Assembly: GCA_045637775.1 (NCBI GenBank)
Contig: JAZUAC010000013.1
Span: 1 to 22,450, forward strand
Reading direction: 5' to 3'
Length of the DNA stretch: 22,450 nt
Source: UMGS172 sp045637775
GTDB lineage: Bacteria > Bacillota > Clostridia > Oscillospirales > Acutalibacteraceae
The notes below the pieces were generated by a model. The model saw only the letters and a program-made list of their open reading frames with translations, made no database searches and was not told the origin of the DNA. The position numbers were made by a program, and so were the translations under genes. Shown here piece after piece: positions 7,074-14,803 of this stretch. The stretch's first letter is position 1; each line of letters opens with the position of its first letter.

Positions 7074-7242
7074 CTTTGAGCATGAGCGCATCCGGCGGAT
7101 GATTCAGCGAATGCGAAATGGCGCCGCGGTCAAAATCGTTAGCGACGAGTAGGAGCGACCAACGATTTTGGGCACCGCAAGAGGGTTACCAAAACGGATT
7201 GCACCGCAGTCATTTTAGTTTGTCTTTAAATTTAATATTTTT
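7037..7242 (+). repeat. Tandem unit 2: tRNA-Pro 5' half plus 169-bp structured segment
   Basis: The second 206-bp unit, abutting unit 1 with no gap and abutting the complete tRNA at 7243. It matches unit 1 except for C at 7096 (T in unit 1) and A at 7188 (G in unit 1). The 10-bp CAAAATCGTT stem and the anticodon-complementary CCAAAAC (7189-7195) are kept; the C at 7096 lies in the three-base loop of the GGATG hairpin, so it leaves pairing intact. Confidence 0.95.
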
Positions 7243-7318
7243 CGAGGTGTGGCGCAGTTGGTAGCGCGCCAGTTTTGGGAACTGGATGCCGCAGGTTCAA
7301 GTCCTGTCACCTCGACCA
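7243..7318 (+). tRNA. tRNA-Pro(UGG), complete, CCA encoded
   Basis: A 76-base cloverleaf: acceptor CGAGGTG/CACCTCG; D-arm GCGC-AGTTGGTA-GCGC; anticodon arm CCAGT-TTTGGGA-ACTGG, anticodon TGG; variable loop ATGCC; T-arm GCAGG-TTCAAGT-CCTGT; discriminator A and encoded CCA. The C1-G72 pair is usual for bacterial tRNA-Pro. It decodes CCN proline codons. It is the only complete tRNA in the locus and lies over 400 bases from the promoter, so its 5' end must be freed by RNase P from a long leader. A terminator follows directly. Confidence 0.97.
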
Positions 7319-7322
7319 AAAA

Positions 7323-7355
7323 GCAGTTTTGACCATTAGGTCAAGACTGTTTTTT
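7323..7355 (+). terminator. tRNA-Pro terminator, copy 1
   Basis: Stem GCAGTTTTGACC (7323-7334) with 7339-7350, loop ATTA, two G-T pairs, then a T-run. The same block recurs 207 bases downstream. Confidence 0.88.
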
Positions 7356-7364
7356 ATTTAATAT

Positions 7365-7513
7365 GCAGGACTTGAACCTGAGAAGGTCTGAAGCGTAAAA
7401 AACAGTCCGGTGGACTGTTTTTAGCGAGGAGCGTGAGGCGGGTACTGTTGCAAAGCAACGGTCGCCGAGCGTATAGTATGCGAGGCGAAGCCGAAGCAGA
7501 CGGTCAAGTCCTG
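7365..7513. repeat. Foldback element bounded by inverted T-arm copies
   Basis: The left end 7366-7380 (CAGGACTTGAACCTG) is the exact reverse complement of the tRNA T-arm at 7292-7306. Its first ten bases pair again with TCAAGTCCTG at 7504-7513, and GTCTG (7386-7390) pairs with CAGAC (7497-7501). Inside are a terminator-like hairpin (7398-7422), a GTTGC-AAA-GCAAC hairpin and a GCGAGG/GAGCG-rich stretch. The loop motif TCCGGTGGA is also in the 169-bp units upstream. Apart from its tRNA-derived end pieces no gene or function is recognised. Confidence 0.75.
7398..7422. terminator. Terminator-like hairpin inside the foldback element
   Basis: Perfect 11-bp stem (7398-7408 AAAAACAGTCC; 7412-7422) with loop GGT, ending in five T. 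It could act as an extra terminator on either strand or simply be part of the repeat. Confidence 0.55.
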
Positions 7514-7562
7514 TCACCTCGACCAAAAAGCAGTTTTGACCATTAAGTCAAAACTGCTTTTT
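7504..7562 (+). pseudogene. Duplicated 3' end of tRNA-Pro plus its terminator
   Basis: Bases 7504-7562 repeat 7297-7355 at a 207-base offset with three substitutions: the T-loop remainder, acceptor 3' strand and CCA of tRNA-Pro, followed by the terminator hairpin. No 5' half or anticodon precedes it, so it is a fragment. Confidence 0.9.
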
Positions 7563-7563
7563 T
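7529..7563. terminator. Bidirectional terminator between the tRNA locus and the radical SAM gene
   Basis: AAGCAGTTTTGAC (7528-7540) pairs perfectly with 7547-7559; T-run on the plus side and A-run on the other. The stop codon of the radical SAM gene (7562-7564) touches it, so it probably ends that operon too. Confidence 0.85.
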
Positions 7564-8311
7564 ATGCCTCATACTCATTTAAAATTTCCAAAATATCGGA
7601 GTGGTAGATATTTTGACCCAAAACATCACCATTAGGTGAGAACGATATACATTTGACATCACGCGGGTTCTCGATATAAGGGTTTTCCGGAACGTTACCC
7701 TCAAAATACTCATTGAGATATTTCAGCGCATTTCCCTCAGGGAAAACAACATTCCCTCCCCCTATTTCCACATCCATGTCACTAAACGCTTTAAGGATTT
7801 CACGAGTTTTATTGTTATAAGGATTATCGTGGGTTGGACTCACCAACCATGCGGGTTGAAGTCTTAACGGTATGCCAACCGACTTAACCTCTTGAACAAA
7901 TATTTTCACCGTTTCAAGCGGAATGGTCTCTTGATGAAAAGCGTCGACCGACAACAGTAAATCGTTAACCCCACATTCGGCAAGCGCTCGTGTTACGTGG
8001 TGTATATCATCTATACTATTCGAAAAATATCCGTTGGTTATGACCTGTCGGTGTGGAATATTCATGGTCTTTGCAACCTCGATTATTTCTGTGACGACCT
8101 CCCACTGCAAAAGCGGTTCACCGCCAAAGGTCATAACGGTCTTTATGTCATATTCAGATGCAATCCTTTTAACTGCATTGGCGGCAACCTTGGGGTCGAT
8201 AAACTCACCGCAGGCAGAATGTTCACCCTCGGAGCAATGCTTACACCTGCCCGTGCAAGCATAGGTCACTACAAATTCGATTTTACTAAGGTTTCTGAGA
8301 TATCGGTTCAT
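7562..8311 (-). CDS. Radical SAM protein of unknown substrate
   Basis: Uses a [4Fe-4S] cluster and S-adenosylmethionine for radical chemistry in the anaerobic cytoplasm. The 249 residues carry the cluster motif CTGRCKHC (Cys19, Cys23, Cys26), the GGEP motif at 63-66, and ITNG and LLLSVDAFH further on. The C-terminus has one Cys in KCISFSPNGDVLGQNIY where SPASM/twitch proteins have several, so at most a remnant auxiliary cluster. The ATG has GAAGGATAC upstream and lies 15 bases after a small SANT-like gene, forming a two-gene operon. No maturase partner, biotin or RiPP precursor gene is visible, so the substrate is open. Confidence 0.88.
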   Translation of the reverse strand: MNRYLRNLSKIEFVVTYACTGRCKHCSEGEHSACGEFIDPKVAANAVKRIASEYDIKTVMTFGGEPLLQWEVVTEIIEVAKTMNIPHRQVITNGYFSNSIDDIHHVTRALAECGVNDLLLSVDAFHQETIPLETVKIFVQEVKSVGIPLRLQPAWLVSPTHDNPYNNKTREILKAFSDMDVEIGGGNVVFPEGNALKYLNEYFEGNVPENPYIENPRDVKCISFSPNGDVLGQNIYHSDILEILNEYEA

Positions 8312-8326
8312 ATCGTATCCTTCAAA

Positions 8327-8803
8327 TCATTTTAAAGCAAAAAATATATCTTTATCTTGTATAATCTCCAACTTCACAAGCCTTGCGGCAAGTCCATTTT
8401 CGGTCCTCTTAAAAGTATCACACATTTCTTTTTTTGTTGCACCGCTATTATACATTTTAATCAACAGTTGTTCCTCTTCCCGAGTCCAAAACTTACCTGA
8501 ATTTTCAGGTTTGTTCGGTGTTGACAAAACGCTCTCCGGACAAGCAGGCTGCTGTGAGACTTTTGCTTTGTAAAAAAACCTGAAATCAAAATATTTGCAA
8601 TTGTTTTGGCTGGAAATTTGAGCCGATATAATATTAAACAAGTACTCTACATCTTCAATTCGCGAGCCTCGTTCAAGTTTTTGTGAAATGTATTCATTTG
8701 GAGTTCTTCCTAAACGTTCTTTGAAGGCCTCAACAAAAAAGTTTGGGTTGTTATTTTGTTGTTGCATTTTTGTTTTCACATGACTGCGACATTTAAAGCC
8801 CAT
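8327..8803 (-). CDS. Small protein with C-terminal SANT/Myb-like helix-turn-helix
   Basis: A 158-residue protein not matched to a named family. The N-terminal half (about residues 20-90) is polar and helical-looking and includes FFVEAFKERLGRTPNEYISQK. The C-terminal part (about 104-148) begins FWTREEEQLLIKMYNSG and ends RTENGLAARLVKLEII. This is the pattern of SANT/Myb-like DNA-binding modules found in many Clostridia proteins, where the last part selects sites and the W-T-x-E-E-E start is diagnostic. It may be a regulator or an accessory protein for the radical SAM enzyme encoded 15 bases downstream. The ATG at 8803 is weakly supported (GGGGGG eight bases upstream). Confidence 0.7.
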   Translation of the reverse strand: MGFKCRSHVKTKMQQQNNNPNFFVEAFKERLGRTPNEYISQKLERGSRIEDVEYLFNIISAQISSQNNCKYFDFRFFYKAKVSQQPACPESVLSTPNKPENSGKFWTREEEQLLIKMYNSGATKKEMCDTFKRTENGLAARLVKLEIIQDKDIFFALK

Positions 8804-8836
8804 TCACTCAACCCCCCACTTCGGCTTTTAACCAAT

Positions 8837-8865
8837 ATTATATCACAAACAAAAAACCTTGTCAC
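8837..8865 (-). promoter_or_regulatory. Promoter of the SANT-like/radical SAM operon
   Basis: Minus-strand GTGACA (8860-8865), 17 bases, TATAAT (8837-8842) with an extended -10 TG. Confidence 0.8.
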
Positions 8866-8880
8866 GGTTTAATTTTTCAC

Positions 8881-8921
8881 AAAAAAAGAATCCGTCGTCC
8901 TGAAAAAGACAGCGGATTCTT
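8881..8921 (-). terminator. Terminator of the lipoprotein protease operon
   Basis: Reading the minus strand, AAGAATCCG...GTC pairs with GGAC...CGGATTCTT across a small internal mismatch, followed by a run of seven T. It lies just after the M30-like gene stop. Confidence 0.85.
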
Positions 8922-8926
8922 AAATT

Positions 8927-10483
8927 TTACTTACAGATAATGGGACCTACGACCTCAAAGTCTTGGTTAAGTCCTATGTAAACCAAGCCTTCATCGGCAT
9001 CCTCGGGAATCTCAAATTCCGAATCCTTCAAAGCAACGATTATTCTACCGCCACCTTCGATGTTTGCGCCGTCAAGCTGATCGTAACAAAGCTTTGCACC
9101 ATTTATTTTTTCAAATGCATCAACATCATCTTTGTTGGAAAGATACGAAAGATAGAAATCAAGAATGAGCTTACTCATAAACTCATCGTTGTCGTTATCA
9201 AAATCATAACTCTTTGGATAAGAAAGCAAATTGTTTATTTTCTTCTTGAAAGACGAAGGAACCGATTCGGCTATTGCTTCGGCCTCATTGAGAGTTTTGC
9301 TGTAAGACTCTCTCCAATATTTGTGTATCTTCGAGAAAATAGAGTCACCGGCCGTTTCGGCAAGATACTCTGAGAAGAAGTATACCGAGCCGTAAACGCC
9401 GATATCACGACCTTCAGTCTTGAAATTGTACATAGACTGGCCCTGACGGATCAAATCACTTGTGGTAAAACTCTTAGTACGTCCTAATCCCTCTGCAGAG
9501 CCCTCATAGAGCATTTCCTCGGCATATCCGCTCATCGCCTCATTAAGCCATGTACGGGTCATGGTTTCATTAGGTGTGCTGAAAAGATTGGTTGCACAGA
9601 TAAGATGCTGGAACTCATGAGCCATGGTTGAATACGCGTCGCTTTTATATTGGCTGTCGGCCGCATACTCTGCATTTATGTGAAGAATATCGTGGTCGGT
9701 ATTGATGCCATATTGATAAATTTCCGTCTGAGAAACCTCTCCGGTAGCAAAAAGATCATACAAAGTAAATAAACCTAACAAGCCTTGATAAGGAATATCG
9801 TAGAAAAGAATATTTACTCTTCCGTCATCACCGGCAAAACGGGGTGCACCGAAATTTTCAACCATTTCTTCAAAAATCTCATCGTCGAACTCTTCGCCGT
9901 AATCCTCTAATAACGAATCGCTAACGCTTCCGTCAGACCAAATGTGGCAATAATCACCTGCATAGGCACACTCAAACTCAACCAATGAGCGAGAGTTCAT
10001 ACTGCGGCTATAACAATAGAACTCACGAGTGTCACCAACTCGGTACTCCTTGCTAAGTCCGTCACCCTTGTTGCCTTCGAGATCAATCTTATCCCAAGGA
10101 AGATCTTTGTTGAGTTCGTTCTGAACAAAAGACACCCATTTCAATTCTTCCTCAAGACCGTCTGCACGGTCTACATCAATGTCGATCTGACGTCCGAACT
10201 CGCCTGACTGCAGACTGCTTTTATCAAACTTCTCGTTTTCGTCATAGATCTTGGGGTTATATATCATAACATAGCTAAGATCGTCATCCTCAAGCTTGGT
10301 GACATCGTCTCCGTCAACCGTTTCATACTTTGAACCAATATCCGACTCTTCGTTGTTTTCTCCGTTGTTCTTGGAGCCGGAATCGTTATCTGCACCGGAG
10401 TCAGAATCCGAATCGGGACCCGAACAAGCCGCAAGAGAAAAAATCATGACCAATGCCAAAAGAATTGCTACTAACCTTTTCAT
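8927..10483 (-). CDS. Lipoprotein zinc metalloprotease (peptidase M30/hyicolysin-like)
   Basis: A predicted cell-surface protease of 518 residues. The signal peptide ends in the lipobox LAAC (Cys20, lipid attachment), followed by a Ser/Asp/Asn/Glu-rich spacer to about residue 50. The catalytic motif is MAHEFQH (His289, Glu290, His293), with the downstream WLNEAMSGYAEE giving Glu315 as the likely third zinc ligand; this arrangement is typical of M30-like proteases. The remainder shows no recognised binding domain. The ATG has GAGGT about nine bases upstream. It follows the clostripain-type gene by 36 bases with no terminator between, so the two proteases are likely co-transcribed. Substrate unknown; proteins of host, diet or neighbour cells are possible. 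Confidence 0.85.
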   Translation of the reverse strand: MKRLVAILLALVMIFSLAACSGPDSDSDSGADNDSGSKNNGENNEESDIGSKYETVDGDDVTKLEDDDLSYVMIYNPKIYDENEKFDKSSLQSGEFGRQIDIDVDRADGLEEELKWVSFVQNELNKDLPWDKIDLEGNKGDGLSKEYRVGDTREFYCYSRSMNSRSLVEFECAYAGDYCHIWSDGSVSDSLLEDYGEEFDDEIFEEMVENFGAPRFAGDDGRVNILFYDIPYQGLLGLFTLYDLFATGEVSQTEIYQYGINTDHDILHINAEYAADSQYKSDAYSTMAHEFQHLICATNLFSTPNETMTRTWLNEAMSGYAEEMLYEGSAEGLGRTKSFTTSDLIRQGQSMYNFKTEGRDIGVYGSVYFFSEYLAETAGDSIFSKIHKYWRESYSKTLNEAEAIAESVPSSFKKKINNLLSYPKSYDFDNDNDEFMSKLILDFYLSYLSNKDDVDAFEKINGAKLCYDQLDGANIEGGGRIIVALKDSEFEIPEDADEGLVYIGLNQDFEVVGPIICK

Positions 10484-10519
10484 TTTTCATACCTCACTTT
10501 TTTATTTTAAGAGATTACC

Positions 10520-13500
10520 CTACTCAACCCAATTGATTTCCGAATCGCTCACCTTCAAAATTCTCTCGGACGAAAGATCCTTAAAGCATATATGGCTCAC
10601 AAGCTCATTTATGTTAGAAACATCTTCGAAGTAGTTGATTTCCATAACAGTCCGTTTTCCGGCGCACAGCATATTATCGTTGGCACCAAGACCGATATAT
10701 CCGTCATTCTGCATTTCTTTTCCGTTGATGCGAATGTCACATACATCTATGACGTAATCGGTATTGCTTTCGTTCACAGCCACCAAAGTCCAACTGAGAC
10801 CGCCCCAAGAATTCCTTTCACTTTTCAGCAGTGAAAGACGGACCCCGTTTTCATTAAATATCACCTTAGTGCCTTCGGAAACAACTGCTTTTTTCCCTTT
10901 TTGGGCAAGCTTTACGTTGCAACGCTGGAACTCGGCAAAACCGCCGCCTCCCTCAAGTGATACGTATTTCATTTTACGAAGAAGCAACTGTACCGTAGAA
11001 CCGCTCGTTAATCCCAAATCTTCAATATCATATGATGACACCGTAAGACTGTAATATGAAACCAATCCCGGAACCGCGGATATATTTGCACAGCTGATCT
11101 GCAGCATAACATCGTCAATGAAAATATTGTCGAAGCGGAAATGTTTGATATCGTTGCCGCTATGCTCAACCTTTACAATACCGTTCAAATAATTACTGTT
11201 TCCACCGCTGCCACCAAGACCTAACAATGTCATCTTAACACCGTCTTGCTGGTATACCACCTGTTCTTTGGCCAACATTCCCAAACACGGTTTATCATAC
11301 TCATTCTTGAAAAATGAGCCACCATAAGTAACATCGGGAGAATGCTTGATTTTCAATTCGATTGGTTGGTCTTTAACCAATGTGATATTGGTATCGGCAG
11401 TCAATACAGTCAAACTGAACTCCAATTGCTTCAGTTGTTTCAAAATCTCTTGTTCTTGAATAATACCAAAGCTCATTCCATATTCGTAAACAAACTTTTG
11501 CCCGGGCGCAACGTTATCAACATAGCCTGTGCTGAAATCGTGACAATAGATATTTCCGTTGACTACAGCATCTTCGGTATAGAAATAAATTGCAAAGTCA
11601 TTCTTATTCTCGCAAACCAGATTGAACTTTTTGCCGGAATAGGTTTCGGTTAGTTCAACAGAAAATTTAACATTGGAAAATGTACCCAAGTCAACTTTAT
11701 CACCCGAAGTCCACTCAACCGACACTGTATCGGGCAACACCTTTTCAGGGAGAGTTCCGGTGGTTTGAATGGGCAAAATCTCCGAGCAATAGCGGTTACC
11801 CTGCGTATCTTCAATCTCAAAAATAAGTGAATATACACCGCTGGTCAAAGGCGCAAATACAAACTCTATACCATCACCGATAGGAGCATGATTTTGTGAC
11901 ATCATACCGGATGTATGCCATTGGGATATCGGACAGATTGTACCGTTTTCGAAACGAGTCATATAAAGGTGGTCCGCCTGAGGAAATACCATGGTGGTAT
12001 ATTTTGAAAGATCAACATCCTCTAATTTACCACCCAAAAGCTCGTTGGTTCCCGTTCCGCTATTACACGGTGTTAGTGCACTAAGCGCTATCTCACGGGT
12101 ACTGTTACCTATTGCAAGATGGTAAAGCATTCCCGCTACCTGCAGTTCATAGCCTTCGGGATTGTCTAACATATTCGCACGGCGGTTGGTTGCGTTAGCA
12201 TACACGCTGTATCGGGTTACGTTACCTACCGTGTCATGCTCCTGAGAAACAGGAATAAAGAAGTTATTGAATTTATCCTTACAATAAATAATCTTGCCGT
12301 CGAAATTGGCAACAAGGGTCTGCCCCTCTCTTTGGACATTATAGCTTGAAAACAACGGATTGTAAAGACCTTCACCCTCTTTTGCCAACACAATAAATCT
12401 TGCACGTGCGTAGTTTTCAGCCTGCTTTTCGGAAAGCGAAAGCGAATATGTACCCTGTGCAACCGTATCAGGAACACGGCTTTCGGCTATTTGGGCAAGG
12501 AAATCATTCCTCAACCACACGCTGGCATAAGATTCCAAATAAGTGAGATAGTCCTTAAATATACCTAAATCGTTGTAAATCTCAGCCCAATCTTTTTCAT
12601 AATAGGTTTTGTTATAGAAAGGATAGTACAACGACAAGCCGCAACAATCGGTTGTATTGGTGCGGTTTTCTATGACGGTTTTCTCAACTGCCGCACGAAG
12701 ATTTACCGCCTCGGTGGGATAAAGATCCACCATTTGTGCCGCAAGGTCCGAAAGGTCAATAAGATCATACTCCGAGCCTGTACTTGCACGTCCCAACGCA
12801 CGACTTTCTACACGGCGTGCCGTTAACAAACTATACTTTTCGTCAATATCTTTCAAGGCAGCGGCAAACAACGCATTCAATGAAGATTGCAGTTCGCCCG
12901 CATGCGAAAGATCCATACAAGAAAGCGTGGTATCGCGGTCGGTATAGCCTTTCTTTTTATAATAAGCCTCACACGCTGTAAGATACTCGCTTGCAATATT
13001 CTTTATAAGTGACGGCGTGTCAGACGAAGAATACTTTGAGAGGAATGAGTAATTCCAGCCAAAGGAAGGCTCAACCTCTTGCGATGCAACAAGATAATGC
13101 GAAAATTCGGAAACCACGCAAGCAAGCTCAGCCGAAGCCATAAGGCAAGCATCAAAACCAACCCATGACAGCTTCTTTTCACCTGTAAAAGGCGATGCGC
13201 GAAATGCCGACTGCATTTCAGCTAAGGTCAAGGAATCGTTATCATACAGCATATCCTTGCCGTAACCGATAAGCGGTCCATTACCGTGATCCCAAAGAAT
13301 CAAAGCATATTCATCAGCAGGATAATAAGAATGAGCATAGTTCAAAAAGCCTGCAAGGTTCTCTTTTTCTCCCATTGAAGCGGCGGCAACCGAACCAACA
13401 CGTTCAAAACCGTTACCCGAAAGATAAAGTATACTCTGCTGTTCTACCGCGTCTACAACATCGTTATGCCACTTTTTACTTCCGCCCGTAAAAACAACTA

Positions 13501-13786
13501 CATGGGTTGTCGAAATATCGAGTCCGCTTTGCTCAATTTCCTCCATATCATCGGTTCCTGCGCCGCCTTTAGCCTCAAGATCGGAACCGACCATATAAAC
13601 CATAAGTGTCTTTTTCTTTTTTTCTTTAGCTGTCTGATTAGCCGCCATTTCCTTGGCACGCGCATCAGAAAGCTGCGGTTGTGCCGAGTTTTGTGATGCC
13701 GTTTGTGTGCTATTTTCCTCGGAAGAACATCCGAAAAGACCCACAAACACAAACAAACACAAAATCACACTAATAATTCGTCTCAT
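10520..13786 (-). CDS. Clostripain-family (C11) cysteine protease, large lipoprotein
   Basis: A 1088-residue surface lipoprotein. The signal peptide ends with the lipobox LFGC (Cys20), followed by a Gln/Ser/Lys-rich spacer to about residue 57. The C11 domain begins TLMVYMVGSDLE and holds the catalytic His167 in LWDHGNG and Cys214 in GFDACLMASAE. Clostripain-family enzymes cut after Arg or Lys and mature by self-cleavage; whether that holds here is not shown. After about residue 420 come 650 residues of beta-rich sequence without a recognised name, possibly substrate-binding domains. GAGGGTGG precedes the ATG. The upstream gap holds a GAAGCA-6-TGCTTC inverted repeat (13892-13909) but no convincing consensus promoter, so regulation may be specialised. 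Confidence 0.9.
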   Translation of the reverse strand: MRRIISVILCLFVFVGLFGCSSEENSTQTASQNSAQPQLSDARAKEMAANQTAKEKKKKTLMVYMVGSDLEAKGGAGTDDMEEIEQSGLDISTTHVVVFTGGSKKWHNDVVDAVEQQSILYLSGNGFERVGSVAAASMGEKENLAGFLNYAHSYYPADEYALILWDHGNGPLIGYGKDMLYDNDSLTLAEMQSAFRASPFTGEKKLSWVGFDACLMASAELACVVSEFSHYLVASQEVEPSFGWNYSFLSKYSSSDTPSLIKNIASEYLTACEAYYKKKGYTDRDTTLSCMDLSHAGELQSSLNALFAAALKDIDEKYSLLTARRVESRALGRASTGSEYDLIDLSDLAAQMVDLYPTEAVNLRAAVEKTVIENRTNTTDCCGLSLYYPFYNKTYYEKDWAEIYNDLGIFKDYLTYLESYASVWLRNDFLAQIAESRVPDTVAQGTYSLSLSEKQAENYARARFIVLAKEGEGLYNPLFSSYNVQREGQTLVANFDGKIIYCKDKFNNFFIPVSQEHDTVGNVTRYSVYANATNRRANMLDNPEGYELQVAGMLYHLAIGNSTREIALSALTPCNSGTGTNELLGGKLEDVDLSKYTTMVFPQADHLYMTRFENGTICPISQWHTSGMMSQNHAPIGDGIEFVFAPLTSGVYSLIFEIEDTQGNRYCSEILPIQTTGTLPEKVLPDTVSVEWTSGDKVDLGTFSNVKFSVELTETYSGKKFNLVCENKNDFAIYFYTEDAVVNGNIYCHDFSTGYVDNVAPGQKFVYEYGMSFGIIQEQEILKQLKQLEFSLTVLTADTNITLVKDQPIELKIKHSPDVTYGGSFFKNEYDKPCLGMLAKEQVVYQQDGVKMTLLGLGGSGGNSNYLNGIVKVEHSGNDIKHFRFDNIFIDDVMLQISCANISAVPGLVSYYSLTVSSYDIEDLGLTSGSTVQLLLRKMKYVSLEGGGGFAEFQRCNVKLAQKGKKAVVSEGTKVIFNENGVRLSLLKSERNSWGGLSWTLVAVNESNTDYVIDVCDIRINGKEMQNDGYIGLGANDNMLCAGKRTVMEINYFEDVSNINELVSHICFKDLSSERILKVSDSEINWVE

Positions 13787-13920
13787 TAAGCCACCCTCAA
13801 ACTGTGATTTAACTTTTAATTTGTACTATAACGTTTCAGATTTTTAAGCAGAAATATCTTATAACAGCATTTTCTACTAATATATTCTTTCGAAGCACCT
13901 TACTGCTTCAAAAATTCGGT

Positions 13921-13954
13921 AAAAGAAAACCAAGATATAACCAGCGCATCTCGG
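13921..13954 (-). terminator. Probable terminator of the flavoprotein operon
   Basis: On the minus strand CCGAGAT (13948-13954) pairs with ATCTTGG (13930-13936, one G-T pair), followed by TTTTCTTTT. Short stem, moderate support. Confidence 0.55.
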
Positions 13955-13968
13955 CTTTGTTGGAAATT

Positions 13969-14586
13969 TTATCTTACAAAATTGGTTTGAATAGGTGCTT
14001 CTTTATCGGGCATGCCATATTTTTCGCGTCCTAAAGCAATGCTCTTCATTAAAAAAGCCATATTGCGTGCCAAGGTTCTCATGCTTTGCAGTCCTTCCTC
14101 ATCGCCCACAGCATCACCTATATTTCTTCCGTGAACACTGTTCCAATACTGACCCGAAGCCACAGGCATTCCACTCACGGTAAAATATTTGTTAAGCTCA
14201 TCAAAGGTCGAAGAACAACCGCCGCGACGACCGACAGCCACCGAAGCGCCAACCTTCATGGTCTTTGAAAAAGGCACACTGTAAAATAATCGGTCAAGCA
14301 CTGCAACAAGGGTGGAATTAGCCGAAGCATAATAAACGGGACTGCCGACCACAAGACCGTCGCACTCCTGAAACTTTGGTGCAAGCTCGTTTACAATATC
14401 ATCAAAAGTGCACTTTCCGTTTTTCTTACAAGAATAACATGCAATACAGCCGCGAACCGCAAGGTTTCCAACCTGCACACATTCGACCTCTATCCCCTCT
14501 TCGAGAAAAACCTTTTCCATTTCGCTCAAAGCGGTCGTTGTGTTTCCGCCGACACGGGGACTTCCGTTTAATATTAAAACCTTCAT
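13969..14586 (-). CDS. Iron-sulfur-type flavoprotein / NADPH-dependent FMN reductase family
   Basis: A 205-residue flavodoxin-fold redox protein. The FMN phosphate loop is NGSPRVGGNT (residues 7-16), and GSPVYYASANS near 82-92 is the second flavin-contact loop. Cysteines at 47, 50, 53 and 59 fit the CX2CX2CX5C pattern of iron-sulfur flavoproteins, which pass electrons from ferredoxin in anaerobes. The C-terminal RRGGCSST is also typical. TTAGGTGAAAGT precedes the ATG. It lies eight bases after a 59-residue Cys-rich gene, transcribed from a shared promoter. Physiological partner unknown. Confidence 0.88.
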   Translation of the reverse strand: MKVLILNGSPRVGGNTTTALSEMEKVFLEEGIEVECVQVGNLAVRGCIACYSCKKNGKCTFDDIVNELAPKFQECDGLVVGSPVYYASANSTLVAVLDRLFYSVPFSKTMKVGASVAVGRRGGCSSTFDELNKYFTVSGMPVASGQYWNSVHGRNIGDAVGDEEGLQSMRTLARNMAFLMKSIALGREKYGMPDKEAPIQTNFVR

Positions 14587-14594
14587 ACTTTCAC

Positions 14595-14774
14595 CTAATT
14601 CTGCTTTCTGACAATTTTATACTCATCGTCCAATCTAAAGAAAGGACAACCCTTGTCTTTAGATGAGATAAAACGCATATAATCATCCTCATCCATATCG
14701 GCTAAACAAACGTAGCCGTCGCAATCCTCATCATAGACATAATAAGCGCACATATCACAGCTTGAAGCCGACAT
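14595..14774 (-). CDS. Cys-rich mini-protein, DUF6472-like
   Basis: A 59-residue protein. It begins MSASSCDMCAYYVYDEDCDGYVC and ends with DEYKIVRKQN. Cysteines lie at 6, 9, 18, 23 and 43; the CDMC pair, the acidic DMDEDDYMRF middle, the GCPFFR segment and the DEYKIVRKQ tail match my memory of the small DUF6472 family of Clostridia. The cysteines could bind a metal. It heads an operon with the flavoprotein (eight-base gap), under a clear promoter. Function unknown. GTGAAG lies about five bases before the ATG. Confidence 0.85.
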   Translation of the reverse strand: MSASSCDMCAYYVYDEDCDGYVCLADMDEDDYMRFISSKDKGCPFFRLDDEYKIVRKQN

Positions 14775-14803
14775 TTTTACTTCACACTCCCTATTTTAAA
14801 CCG

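Noticed and set aside
6831..7279. CRISPR-like array (three 37-bp direct repeats with equal spacing)
   Set aside because: The spacers are nearly identical to each other, far too long (169 bp), the repeat is a tRNA half and no cas gene is near.
7341..7526. 61-codon reading frame on the minus strand across the foldback element
   Set aside because: It runs through terminator hairpins and the antisense of the tRNA, has no ribosome site and reads as repeat sequence.
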